Source: Crotophaga sulcirostris
Lineage: Eukaryota; Chordata; Aves; Cuculiformes; Crotophagidae
Direction: 5' to 3'
NCBI GenBank assembly: GCA_013397455.1
Contig: VYZB01000222.1
Location: forward strand, 1,188,641 to 1,252,640
Length of the DNA stretch: 64,000 nt
Both the position numbers and the translations under genes were made by a program. The notes below the pieces were generated by a model that was given only the letters and a program-made list of their open reading frames with translations, had not been told where the DNA came from and did not search any database. This document shows, piece by piece, positions 39,310-52,704 of the stretch (its first letter is position 1; each line of letters begins with the position of its first letter).

Positions 39310-42300
39310 ATTCCTGGATTTTCTTCCTATCTAGTGTTTTCAGAATGGGATGGGAAGAGTCCTAATACAATCCAGAATTCCAAATGTAGAAAAACAACTC
39401 CAAAAATTGCAAACAGAGAGAAGGAAAAAAATCTAATTATGTGATTTCATGCTGAAAAGATACATACAGTAATATGGAATGGCAACACTTGATTCAAGTT
39501 ACTAAATGTCTGCACAGCTCTGTAAGCCAGTAAAGTCGTTGCCACTGCTAATAACAGATCACTGATCGCAGGCTTTTTACTATCTCCAAAAGGCCTCAAG
39601 ATAGGGACTTGTCGGCTTTTGTCTAGACTTGTTTTAGGGTTGCCTAGAGCATTGTTTTAGTATAATAAGCTGTAACAGCAACTGTCTAATTACCAGGTAG
39701 CTCATATATGACCTGATTTAGCTTAGCTTTGCACAATGGTGTGGTGTAAACCCCATTGTTATTAGAATTTTCATGTATTTTTATAACCAACGGAAAATAG
39801 TAGCAAGTTGATATTCTGTAAATAGCAAGCTATCCAGCATAAAAATACAGCATAGAGGAGTGCAGACATGAAATCATAGCAGAGGCCTTGAAAGTACGGA
39901 TGGCAGTCCCAGGACTGTAGAAAAATCTTCAGCAGTCAATTAATGCTCACTAAAGGATGCAACCTTGGGAGCTGGATCATGAGAGAAAAAAGAACAAACA
40001 TCCAACATTTGTAAAATATACCATCTAGGATTTAATGTGGAACTGTAAAACAGTGAAGACAGAGCAAGGTGTACAGCATGTTATAACAAAATGTTAAAAC
40101 AGCCTCAAAGGAACGCTAGAGCGACGGGGAAACAAAGCATTTATAACATACTCAACCTAGTAAAGTACTTAGGATACTAATGACTCATTGCAACCCACTC
40201 TTACCTCCGTTCCTGCTTGAGCATGACTGAAGCTGTCAAGGCCCCAGAGAAATTGGAAGATAAGTATAACATCAGAGCAAAGAAGATATTAAGAGGTGTT
40301 GTATAAATGTTAAATGTATTGAGAATTTTTCTGCAAAGTCGTCCTTCTACTTTATCTGTATGTGAGAGAGTTCAAATAAGAATAACTATTTGATTAGACT
40401 GTTAAGATTTCAGTTGGACTATCAATAAACTCCTTGCTTTGTGCACAATGTGGTTTTTGGTCCACATAAACTGCAAATAATGTAATGCAAAACTCTTAGA
40501 ACAAATTGGTAGAGATAACCTTGACTTAGATGCCACAACTGCTAGAAACTAGAACAGCATCTCATATGCTTCCAAAAGCAGGATAAGCCTATTTCTTCTT
40601 TCCTCTCTTTCTACCTTTTAAACAATTCTAGATATCATAAAGTATATTAAACAACTGAGAACTGTAGGAGTTTTGACCGTCCTCCCAACCAATAAATGAT
40701 TAATTAGTCTGTACAAAGCTCTCTGCTATGAATCTTATTAGAGCACTAGTCTCATTGGCATGCATTTGCCTTGAAGCTGAGCCATAGGCTAAACCAGTTT
40801 CATTTTAACTATGCATATCAGATTGAATCAAGTATCCGTAAGGTCAGAACACTCAATGCTTCAATCCCAGTGAAAAGCAATGAAATAAAAACTATTTTGT
40901 TACACATGAAGGATACATTCAATTGTCAGGAAAGCTGTCAGCTACCATGAATCCATCCTATGACTAAGCTAGGCAATATTCTTATTTTAATGGCATTATA
41001 CAGATGTTCTGAGAAATACTGTCCATATCTAACAATCATTTAACAAATTCAATATTAGACACAAACGTATTCTTTTTTTTTTTTAAGCTTTGTTTATACA
41101 TTTTTTGCTACTGTTATTCTGAACCTAGTCACATCCTGAATAAGTTCAGTGAAATATATTTATGAGAACAATGCAAAATATAACTCCCTTCTGCTCATTG
41201 GGTACCCACTGTAGGGATAAAATGAAGCCATCTGTTTATTACTATTTCTGCCATCATGAGACCACACACATACTTTATCGTTTCCTATGTACAAAAGGAC
41301 AGCATTATCAGGCACACTGCAGCAATGGTTTCTGCTTAGTAGAAAATCAGGCAAGCAGGTACAGAAATTCTCTATTAGAATAGTGCATGTCTGAGATCAG
41401 CAGTGGAGCAACGTAAGCATGGTAGTGCAGTCCATGTCTACCTGGCATGTGTAATGAAAAGGCCCCTCATTTTTCATCAGTGTCTTAATCTTCACAAGTA
41501 TAATTACAGCATTTCTTAGTAATGGTAAATACAAATTATACTCTGTTCTGCAAGAACAAAGATAAGCTGGTTTTATATTTCAACAAAAATGAACGTATGA
41601 TTGGAATAAAAAGATATTTACCCCAGCTTAAATATCAGCATTATATAATGACTTTTAAAATACCTTCACAGAAATTGAATGTTCATCAGCTCAGCATCCT
41701 AAAAAACATCTTAGAAAACTACAGTGGAGACAAAAAAAAATGTCCTTACTCTTTGTTACAATATTGCTTCAGGGCTATGAAAGATCAGCCATAAATAATT
41801 TATACTGTTTTGTTTTCCTTATACTGTATCCTTTGGATACAGAAAATTATTTAAACGACACCTGTCTGATGTAATTCCACATTACACAAATAATAGCTTG
41901 ATGAAGTCTTCACTGTGATTTGAAAGTGTGTGTTAAAGACAAATAATAAATTGCAATCTATTTGCTAACTTTTTTATTTGAATAGTTCACCTCATATTTT
42001 GTTGATTTATTACTGACTTTCATACTGCTGTATGCAGAAAACAAAAATGGCCAAAGTGTCTGAAATTGCCATGTTAGAAATCAGAAGCTTTTTGTACTCA
42101 AGGTAGAGCAGCCTGTTGATTAATAGTTTGGTTTTTTTTTTTTAGAAACAGCATGAGTTCACTATGGCAGACCAGGCTAGCAAGTTAGAAACTTCAGGAG
42201 TGTCACGCTTCCTTCCAGAATTATTTAAATGGAGATTTGCCACAGTTTACAGTTTATAAACTAAATCCCAAGAAGTCCTACCTAATCCTCATTTTCTTCC

Positions 42301-45300
42301 TCCTATAGCTAGCAAAACAAGTTTTAGTCGTGGTAATGTGGTTACAATCTTTTTGTATATATTGTTTATCACAACAAATAGCATTTGAACATCACACAGA
42401 GCAACAAAAATATATTTTGCACTAGTTTTATATGTTTATTCTTGCTGAGACAAGAAGTAATTTACTCTGCCTTGCAGAACATTTAATCCTTTTTACCATT
42501 CAGATCCAACAGGATTTAAGGATGTACGACATCTCATGGGCAGGACCTGAGAGTATTTCAGGAAAAATCCTGTCTTAACAGCTTTACAGCCCTTGCAGGG
42601 CTCCACTTCTGGAATGATTTTATCCATTATTTTTAGAATTAATTATTACTCATTTTCCCATGCTAATTTCTTAAAACAAGCAAAGAAATCTGACAAGTGT
42701 ATGATATATTCTATTAAAAATTATGAGAGGGATATGATTGCTTCCTCTTACTTTCTAAAAGTGTAACAAAGTAGGATTGTTTTTTACAGAGGAAGTAATA
42801 TCTTCAGTTTCACCACTTCAAACTGTCAGAGCTTATTATCTTATTTGGCCTTGGTATACTTATTGCTTCTTTCACTGCTCATTAAATGCCTTGCAAGTTT
42901 TTTTAGCAGGTAGACACATTGGCAAGGGAAATGATGCTTTTAAAAAAACCACCACCAAATAATAATAAAAAAACCCCAAACATTAAACAATCTGTCTATG
43001 GATTTGCTGCATTTGATATGAACCACTTACTGTGCACCTCCCGTTTCAAATCTTTGGTACAGGCTTTAGTTAATTCTATCTGTTTTGTATAGTTTTAGAC
43101 AACATTCCGTTTGAATTTGGCACTTAGCTTTGTATTCAGTTCTCTAAACCATAGCACTGAGTACAATTAGTTTGTCTTTATTTTCATTCTACTAAGAAAC
43201 AGATGTTTAGTAGGTATAGGCTGTCTCACAAGGAGGGGAAAGGAGGACAGTCAGATTAGTTTTAGTTCCCTTGTTGAACCAAACAACAGGAAAAAAAAGA
43301 ACCAAGCTAAAATATGGAGAAAAATCAAAGTAAAAATCCTAGTGTAACCTCAGTAAATCAGCAGGTGCTTAATTGCTTAAAAAGAATTAGAAGGCGACAG
43401 ACAACAGGTTGATACTAGACTTTCCCAGCACGGTACAGAACACCTTGATCAAATCTTGTGTTGGAAAAGCCAGCATTAAAAGAGAGAGTGTTAAAGTCTG
43501 AGCAGATGCAACAAGAATACACAATCCCTACTATTTCAAAATGTAGCTTATTGTAGCAGACACATGCTGTTGCATCTCCATTCTGTAAAGATTATCATAT
43601 CAGAGCCTGACTAGCCTGAGGACTGTCCCTTGTGTCATATTTGCTACTGAGGAGGCAGTAGCAAGAGGGGAGTGTAAGGAAGGAGAGCAGGAGAGACCTC
43701 TGCCCACACGCAACACACTTGTGCTCTGTTTTTTTTAGAAAACCATACTGTGCTTGCACTAATCTATAAAAGGTTAGGAATGGAAATCTAGAAATGACAC
43801 ATTTCCAGCCATTCATTCATCAATTGCTAAACGGTTCATATGAAAGGGACTCAATACACACTGTTCATATTATACTGTACTTAAATTCTTTCAGATTTTG
43901 AAGTAGAAATCTGTTTCTTTTCACATAAATTTGTTTGGGTAAGAAGACTTTTCATTCTCACCTTCCTGCTTTATTTGGTCATCGCATTAAAATTTCTATT
44001 TTTCACAAAGGAAGCCAAAAACAAAGCATAAAAGATATTTACATAATACTTTACATAACAAGCTCCTTTTGAGAAATGAGAATATTAAAATTTCAAAAGT
44101 ACAGTCACAGCAAGTGGTTGGCGAGCAACGAAGATAAATCAAATCCTATTTCTTGCCATGCTGTGAAAAGACGGCTGGCTTTTAATCATCATGATGTGCC
44201 ATATGTAAATTCCATCAAAGAAGAAGTTTGGTAAATGTTATATTTCATAACCACAGGGAAGAAAGCTATTTATAAACATCAATTAAATTATGTAATATAG
44301 TCTAAAACCATTAATAATAAAACTATTAATCTAGGTAGACATTACTCTCACATGGAATAGTTTTTGAAATATACATTTTCAAATGCATTTTTAACTAAGA
44401 AAATATTACATTTTTGCTACTGAAGGTCATTCAAACCTGCCTCCTAGTTTCTGTGATATAAGTAAATTATTTCAGAAAAAAATAATGCACAAAGCACTCA
44501 TACACTGAGAATCACTCTCACAAAACCCTGAGAATGTTTCAGTCAGCACCTACATTTTATATGCCGTCAGAAATCTATATATGAAGCTTAAATGCTAATT
44601 CAGGTTCTGCTTTGCAAGTCTCAGGAAACATCTGCAGATGCATACGTCTTCAACGAGAGATAATAAGAAAATCTATTTGCAAGCCTCCAGTTAAGTAAAG
44701 GAGAACTCACAATACTACTACTATTATAGGAGAATTATACCTCACTCTCATTAGAAGAGAGCAAAATAATTTGAAAACATTAAAAAAACATTATGTTCCA
44801 CAAAATTCTTATTAAGACTCATCTATGCCACAGTGAGTAAAGCTTTGGCATAGAATAGTTTATCTGCTCAGTTTCAAACAAGTATGGTAAACTGAGTCTA
44901 GATGTTTAAGCCCTAAATACTGGAATAACACTTAAAAATACCCTTCTTCCACAGAAAAGAAGCTAAATTCAATGGTTTCAAACAGATATTCTATAGCAAA
45001 GCATGAGGGATGGAGAATGACAGCTAGAAGCCTTCTTGTAGCACAGGAACAGGCAGGCTAACCACTGGATACCCCAGGGAACATACAAGGATACAATACT
45101 TTTCAATGTAATGAAGGCCTACAGCAAAAGCTACCCTTAAAAAAAAACCTCAGAAACCAAACACTTCCAGACTTTCAAGGTATTCTGTACTGCATTTATA
45201 TTTCACTTCTACCTATGAAAATATCAAATCTGGTTCAGTCTTACCGGAAAATTTATAGAACTCTGTGTTTGTTTTCCGTGACACAGGAACAAACATTTTC

Positions 45301-45439
45301 AGCTACATATTTAAAACCAAAGGTTTTATTCTAATGAGCTTATTGAAGGGAGAAAAAATATCTCCATATTTTCAGCACACTCAGCAATGTATGTGTGCAT
45401 AAACTGAGACCTGTCATATCTGCCTTGTGATTAGGAGAA
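39310..45439. other. Gene-free AT-rich interval
   Basis: Unique AT-rich sequence. T12 runs lie at 41073-41084 and 42132-42143, and an A/C-rich patch lies at about 42941-42982. No gene or transposon is recognised. Confidence 0.65.
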
Positions 45440-45573
45440 ATTTAATGCTTCACCTATTTGTAATGTTTGTTGTTTTGTTATAACTGCTGTGTAGATTGAA
45501 TGGCAGGTGACATTTCACAAGATTTAAATAAGATAAGAAATTAATCAAATTAATATATTCCTTTTCTAAGGTG

Positions 45574-45587
45574 TGAGTCATTTGCAT
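45574..45587 (+). promoter_or_regulatory. Overlapping AP-1 and octamer motifs
   Basis: TGAGTCA (45574-45580) is a perfect AP-1 core and ATTTGCAT (45580-45587) is a perfect octamer (POU factor) site, sharing one base. Octamer-like variants follow (aaatgcaata at 45591 and aaatgcaaaatt near 45607). Whether the sites are used cannot be told from sequence. They lie in a simple-repeat-free stretch (45440-45640). Confidence 0.35.
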
Positions 45588-45665
45588 ATAAAATGCAATA
45601 GTCTGTAAATGCAAAATTAACTCCAAGTATCACAGAATATCATGAACCACATTTATTACACTTTA

Positions 45666-45689
45666 TAATATATGTGTGTATATATATAC
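45666..45689. repeat. TA/TG dinucleotide tract
   Basis: A short alternating tract of ta and tg steps (tatatgtgtgtatatatata), followed by cacacac. It may be length-variable. Confidence 0.8.
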
Positions 45690-48600
45690 CCACACACCAC
45701 CATCACAGAGACAGCTTTTAAAATCGTGGAACTAAATTCAGTTAATCCAGCTAATTTATACTGTACTTTGGATTGAAGAAATGATGCTTACCCCCTCTAT
45801 GGCTCACAACAGGTAAGATACCACACTGCAACATTCTGTAGGGGACCTACAGAGCTACTTATAAATCAGCTGCAAAGGCAGCCTCTGATCTGTTCTTCTA
45901 GAAAAGGGAAAATTCACTTACAATGCCCAAATGACATTCCAAGGGTAATATCCAAGTCTGATTCTGTAAACAGAGTTAAGCAGATATTTATTCACAAATG
46001 GAATGCCACGGAGATCAATGAAAATCTGATGGAGAGGACAGGCTCTTACCCCTTAGCCTCTCTGTTACAGCCTTACTCAAATGTAAGGCAACCATGACAT
46101 GGAGATCGGTATAGAAAAGAATGAGATGGCAAATTAACAGGTCTACTAGGACTGATAAGAATTAAGAACAAAAGGCTGCTTAAAGTTCTTTAAAAAATGC
46201 CACAGCAAAGTAACACTTAGAAATTAAACAGAAGGAGTTTCAAGGCTACAGGCTAATTCCTACTTAACAATGTTGCCAATGTATGCAACAACACAGTGAA
46301 ACAAAATGAGCTGATTTGGATAGTCAATAATTGAAAATCTATTTGCCTAGAATTGATTTACATGGTTACAACATTTAGCTACTGTAATCTGTAACTGGTG
46401 TTCCTGTCAACAAAAGAAAGGACAGTCTTTTGTTTATGAACTGAAGAGAGCTAGAACTTACTAAAGTTGCAATGTAGAGCTGGAAAATAGAAACTCTAAC
46501 ATACGATACAAATCCATATAAATACAGAAATCATAGCCAGCTGGAGCTGAGCTTTAGTGCTAGCTGCACAGGTTTGGCTTTGCACAAGGGATTTAAGAAT
46601 TGTCAGTCTTTTAGTTCACATAGATGCATAACTTAAAAAGAAGTGAAAATTCTATCATGCAAAAGAAAAAGAAAAGTTGAGTAAAGAACTGTCACGTACT
46701 ACAGAAAGGTATGAAAATAAGTATTAAAAAAAGGCAAGCTTTAGGTAGAGAATTAGTAGGCAGTGCCTACAACTGCAGGCTACCTTCAGGAAATCTGGAT
46801 TTTCAATATCAGTTGTAGATCTGAAAACAATTCCCTGTTTTACTCACTTCCTCTGGCAGCATCTGCATGCACCACTTCTTGTGTGCACACTCTATCCTAA
46901 TAGGCTGTTTAAAACAAGATCTGAGTCTATATTGCAATTTGCCCCGCTAATCCTCTGCTTAAAAAAAGGTGTAAAGTTTACTTCCCTCCTGGTGGCAGAA
47001 AAGGACTTTTAGCCTTTAGCTCCTATTTCTCAATATGTCAGGGACACTATTGGTTTTAGCAGTATGAAGACTAACCTAACTTACAGCATGAATATATTCT
47101 CCTTAAGGATGCATGTTTGACATCCTGTGTCAAAAAAGGCAGAAGACTGGCAAACATCAAGTAAACTCTTCCTCCGTTCTATAACCTACCTGATCGTACT
47201 GTACTATTAAACAGACATGTAGGCCAGTGCAGGAGCAAATTAACTTGAATCACCTCTGCTAGCATGTCATTCTTTTAGAATTGTTTAGAATTTGGCTAGC
47301 TACACTAGGAAAGACACTTGGAAGTTGTATTCCATGTTTTCTTTTCAATGTAACTGTTAGGGCAGCAAGTAACAGATCTGTTCTCAAGAATGGTTAAGGC
47401 AATGGGACCAAAATGAGTCTCTCACATAGAACTGATTTTTCAGGGTACTTTTATGGGTGTATTTATGCACATACCCATATGTATGAGATTATTCATACTT
47501 TATAAACTTTGAAAATAGTAACTGATTGCACTAGCTTTGAGGAATTTTCTTATCCACTTGAGCCAGACTGCCAGTTAATGCTTGGGGTCATACAGACAGT
47601 TTCTGCTAGGAGAGGAAGCTAAGGATAGAATTGGTATTTCTTTGAGACAGAAATAATTGCTATTTACAAGGAGCATATGAAAAACTCTTTTCTGAATACA
47701 ATAGGAATTTTAGATTTTATCTTAAGAAAGCATGAAATACCCAGGAAATATTAATTTGAACAATTCTTTCAACCTGATTTTAGTAATGTTACAAGCGTTT
47801 CTGTGACACTTTTCCAGGCTTCTTTACTAGGTCTCTTTTACTTCTTTTTGTAGAATTCATACGCCTCTGTCAACATCTGCCTCTATATTTTCATACAATC
47901 CCACGATTACCTAAAAGTTGTGTTTTCTGCAGTACCTATTATTTCAGCTATCTCGTCTACAGTGAAGCTCAAATTCATTTCAGGTTTCTTTTCAGTGAGG
48001 GATGACTGCCTCTGTCTTCAAGGAGGTGTGAGGAATGTTTATCCTTTACCTGTTTCTTTACTACTTCCATCCTATTCCTACCAATACAACTTTGCACACT
48101 GCCTACTCTCACAGAGTTGTTCCTGAAGACTTCAAATTTCTCTTTCATTTTTAAGCATCACTATTCCACACACTTACTTCTGAAAGCAAAAATATTTCCT
48201 ATCATGATTTTAATTCCTATAAGAGACATGCAGCAACTCAAGTGTATCTCTATTAATCAAAAAAAAAGATATTTGGTGGAAAGAAGTAAGTGTAAACAGG
48301 AAGGACAGGGGGAGAAAAACAGTTACATGTCAGCACAGCAGGGATAGAAGCTACAACTCTATTAAACTCTTAATAGAGGTATTCAAATTAAAATACCCCT
48401 TTGAGTGAAATTCTGCATTAATGTATGTTACCTTAGACTCCCCCTGCCTCCTTTCTCTCATCCTGCCAATGAACCCTGGGAAACATTTTAACCTCCTGCA
48501 GTGTAGTCAGCAATCCATCCCATGACTGATTGACCCATAACAGGAAAGAAGCAGACCCTGTGGGTCAGTAGCATGCAGCAAGGGGAATGATGAGGCACTG

Positions 48601-50830
48601 AATCTACACTTGATAGGCAGACGAGATAAAAGATAACAGAGAGGATAAGATGCGTAATAGGCTCAGCTTCTCTCACCTCTTCTTGTGAAGATTCTCAAAC
48701 CAAAATATTGCTAAGAGTTCTTTTCCATTAATTAAATGGTAGCTGAGGGGATATATAACCTGTCAAGGCCTTAACAGTTTGACCTCCAACAGTTTCTTCA
48801 ACAGAAAAGTCTCACTGAGAAAATGAAGTAAACATCCTTATTAAGCAAACTCATGTTTCCTTCTTCCCCTCCTTCCCCACAGTAACAGACACAAACACAA
48901 AGGGTGCTCCTAAGTACCTCCTATCCTGGATACTTCAAGTAGTTTAGACCACCACTGAAAACCAAAGAGCCCTCAAGAATAAACAACTTTCATTTCTATT
49001 AGAGGACTTATCCCTACAGGAGTCATTTTGTTTTACTGAACAAACACGCTAAATCTACTATTACAGTCACATCATTTTTCCAGAGAACGAAGTTGCTACT
49101 TGAAGTACATGCACTTATGTTTCTTTGATTGCTCCCTTTCAGTTTGCTTTTATCATTAATAGATGGTGCCAGCCTTAACACAGAAATAGATGACTTAATG
49201 GATGAAAGCTGAATGTTATAAAAAAAGTAAAGTATTCAGTTGTGCAAAAAAGGAGTTCTTAAATTAACATGCATGCTTCAGAGTAGGACAGAGTATCCAG
49301 TTTCTTATACAGTGATGCTTTTTCAGGTTTAGGTCAGTATTTGTCAAAGGAGCAAATAAAATCTGACCAATAAAAACACAGATGAGTTAACGTCTGTGCA
49401 TTTCAGCATGTGTACATGGGTACCTGTTAATCAAAGAAAGAAACTAGAAGTAAAAGCAGCAAAGTATAAAAGTTCTTTTCCTTGTAAACCACAGAAGTTC
49501 TACTGCCAAAGCTGGGGCTTGCAGAGCATTAAATGATCTGCATGCAAGGAATTGATATCTTCAGTATTACCAGAAACGGAAGGGTATTCCTTAGGTCACC
49601 AACAAAAAGCAACATCAACAACAAAAAGTCAGGAAACCTGAATGACAAGACAGCTGACCTCTGATAAAACCAAACAAAGTTATTTTCTAAAAAAAATCTG
49701 ATATTATTAGCCAACTCTTGAAGTCTTTCCTAATTTGAATAATGAAAAAATGACTTCAGTGAAACCTCTGATTACAGCAAAGCTTGTTTCTATGAATGTA
49801 AGATGTTTCTACAATTGTGTTCAGGTTAGATCATGTTTTCTATTATTATATTTTCAAGAGAAACAATTTATTAAGGAGTTTAATAAATCTCACTCATTTT
49901 TGTATCAGGTTTTATCTTTAGGGATCAAAAGAAACCCAACAAACAAACCTTCACCACAGGCAATTATCACTAGGTACTCAATGGCAAGTCCCAGTAAATT
50001 AGGAACTCTGCATTCATTTCTTCAGAACTGCATATCTGCAAACAAGAATAACCTAAATCCTTTAAAATTTCTCAGAAATTATAGACTAGATTTTCATCTT
50101 AATATATGCTTATTTGTAGTTGTCCACTATTTTAATAAATCACAAATTACAGGTAATAATCTCAACTGAGAAACACTATGAGATGCAGATAGCTTCCCAG
50201 TGAACACTGCAGTTTCATAGCATTTCTCTCACTGTTTTATTGAATAAAATACAATAAAGGAGTATCAGCAAAATCCTGTGTACCCTTCATTTTCAAGGCA
50301 ATAGATTCATGAACTGTAGTTTTGTCTACTGATCAGTGACTTGAAGTTCATAACACCCAACTCAGCTTTAAATGAAAGATTTAAAACTTTAGCAATATTG
50401 ACTGTATAGTAAGACAAGTGTTGCATTTATTCTTTATGCATATCACTTGAAAACAAGTTGCTTTGTAAGAACTGCTTGGCCATACCTGGTGCTGCAACTC
50501 ATTCTCTACCTTCACCTAAATTGTGCCAATTAACATTAAGTTGGATTTTGGCCTTCTGCACTGTTTGTAATAACACATTTTAGGCAGAAGAAATAGCATT
50601 CAATAAAACTACAAGGAGTTTTTGTAGAAATATACAAGTGTAGAACTTGTACAACATATAGTGTTTATGATTTATATTGAATTAAGAGGCCTCACAAAGG
50701 TAACAAATTGTCATTTATTTAAATATACTACTTTAACTATGATTTTTTTTTATCTTAAAAGTTTTTAAATGAAAAGGATTATTAACATTTTAATCAGAAC
50801 CCTAAGGAACAAAAGGTAGTTGTGTAACTT
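45690..50830. other. Gene-free AT-rich interval
   Basis: I see no gene. The 144-codon open frame at 49735-50169 (plus) has no family signature and is within chance expectation for the whole window. Confidence 0.65.
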
Positions 50831-50888
50831 AAGTGTGTATGACACATATGAAACACTTATATACACAAATGTAAGTGGGTATGACACA
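50831..50888. repeat. Spaced 16-bp direct repeat
   Basis: Positions 50831-50846 and 50873-50888 read aagtgtgtatgacaca and aagtgggtatgacaca, one mismatch apart, with a period of 42 bases. A related inverted half (gaaacactta) lies between them. Confidence 0.8.
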
Positions 50889-51083
50889 GCAGATTATCAT
50901 ATTTCTATGTATATATATTTGTATATAGTTGTTTAAAAATAACTTATTATTTTGGTGGACTTGCATACTCAGGTCTCCTACTGTTCCCAAAGGCTCACTC
51001 CTCACTCCCTCCTTTAAGACAGCTGTAGATTTGGCATATCCTCCAGTTTTTTTGGCAGAGGTTTATTTTCTGCAGGTAAGGAC
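50889..51083. other. No gene seen
   Basis: Unique sequence leading into the poly-A tract. A donor-like CAGGTAAG lies at 51074-51081, but no exon can be supported upstream of it. Confidence 0.5.

Positions 51084-51111
<28 letters not shown>
51084..51111 (+). repeat. A28 homopolymer
   Basis: Twenty-eight consecutive A bases, the longest homopolymer in the window, followed by gagagaagaaa. It could be the tail of a retroposed sequence, but no body is recognisable upstream. Confidence 0.95.
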
Positions 51112-51114
<3 letters not shown>

Positions 51115-52635
51115 AGAAGAAATGCAAGAAATGCGAATTTGGGTGTCTTTGAGGAAAAAGCAGAGAGTAGTCTATGCCATAGGGAGTTGAACACTCTTGG
51201 GAGACTGGGATCTCAGAGGCACTAGTTGATAAATCAGTTCGGCACAGGGGCAAATGCTCCTGCAGAGCTGTTCTCCTAAGGTACCTGTGGATCTACCACC
51301 TTCCTTAGTTTATAATGGGAAATTATGTGATTCTTGAGGCTGGAAATGAAAGATATGGTGTGATGAGTGACCAGTAGGCCATGTGGGAAAATTCCAAGTA
51401 CACTTCGCTGAATCTATGTGTACAAACTGGCTATCATGGAATCAAATAAAGACAACAGATAATGCCTCACAAAGAGCTTGTATTAGTAATGCTAATGTTA
51501 ACAAAACACATTGCTTTGCAATGTGCATTCTGCACATTTCAAACTAAATCACATATTATAATGAAATATACTTCCAAATTCAGCATGCACAAAAAGACAA
51601 TTTGTATTTCTTCACCTTCTACAACTTTGGTTATTTTTTTTTTCTGATTATTCTTACACTTGTCTGAAAGTCATGGCACTTTGCCAAAATGCATATTACA
51701 TCTAAATCAATTTAGATGCATATTATATCTAAATAGAGCACCTGAGGTGTTTTGGTGTACTTTCTTTACACAGATTATTGCTATTTGGAATCTGTATGTG
51801 CCTGTGTAAAGATACTTGGAAGCAAAGGAATGAAAAGATGCGCGGAAAACCAAAGGCTTTACACATGGGGACAAAGGTGGATCTAATACATCATTCAGGA
51901 GAAAACAAATCTTTTGGTGTCTGCCATAGGCTTTTCTACTCATCTATAAAATCAATTTTCAAAAATAGTTTTAAAAATAACTAAATATCTGGATAAGGCC
52001 AGGTAATGCTAAAGAGAAGGATCTCCGATTGCAGGATTATATACTAACCTCTTTCAACTTATTTTAAATAACACAGAATATATAATTGTGTATACTCTGA
52101 ACAGCTTTCAGCCTCTGACTGTTTGCATCATTATCAAAAAGTTTACTTTGCTTCTACTTGTTATTACTAAGTTGAATCACAGCAAAATTAAAATGACAGC
52201 AGAAGATAGATTTAAGGATGTAATAGGCAAACATCTGCTGGACTCATGCAAGAACAGTGCGAGCCACAGAAGTAAAAAGGGAGAAATAAAAATTCATGAG
52301 CTCTCCCTAAAAGGGGACATACTAATTAAGGTTGTAGAGTTACAAAAAGGTAAAACATAGATAATGCCTACAGACATATTAGCCAATGACTGTCATGTGA
52401 GGTTTTACTATGTGGCCATAAAAACCTAAATGTGGACTAACCCGGAACAGACAGTATGGCCTCTCTATAAACTCCACCTCCTCATTTCTAGTTATTCAAG
52501 AAGTCTACTGAAAAAATGTAAACTTAAATTATTGATGGTTGAATTAAAAATGTTGCAGTTCAATGCCAGACTGCTTCATCTTCCAAAGACTTATCCTCTG
52601 GGAGGATAAGGGGAGCAGCAGACAGGATAACACCT
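51112..52635. other. Gene-free interval
   Basis: Unique AT-rich sequence. A compact direct-plus-inverted repeat at 51689-51734 is listed separately. No gene is recognised. Confidence 0.6.
51689..51734. repeat. Nested direct and inverted repeat
   Basis: Two 19-base copies (51689-51707 and 51716-51734, one mismatch, starting atgcatatta) flank the centre of a 9-bp inverted repeat, catctaaat / atttagatg (51699-51707 and 51710-51718). Each copy carries an octamer-like atgcatat. Confidence 0.85.
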
Positions 52636-52704
52636 GCAAGGAGCAGGGAGTTGGACTTGATCCTTATGGGTCCCTTCCAGCTCAAGATATTTCATGATTT
52701 TATG
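52636..52704 (+). mobile_element. CR1 LINE 3' tail
   Basis: A short CR1 3' end in plus orientation. It reads gcagggagttggacttgatc, then gggtcccttccagctcaaga, and ends with tttcatgattttatg, a worn form of the terminal attctatg octamer pair. The sequence before 52636 (52600-52635) may be more of the same element but is too diverged to call. The ctcaagatat wording differs from the tails at 15.1 and 17.1 kb, so it belongs to a different CR1 subfamily. Confidence 0.9.

Noticed and set aside
45634..45648. CR1-tail-like tcacagaatatcatg
   Set aside because: The expected ggaagggacct block does not follow, so the match is too short.
49735..50169. 144-codon open frame, plus strand
   Set aside because: No motif or family resemblance, AT-biased composition, and begins with a TTG. 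With several thousand stop codons per strand pair at this base composition, one or two frames of this length are expected by chance.
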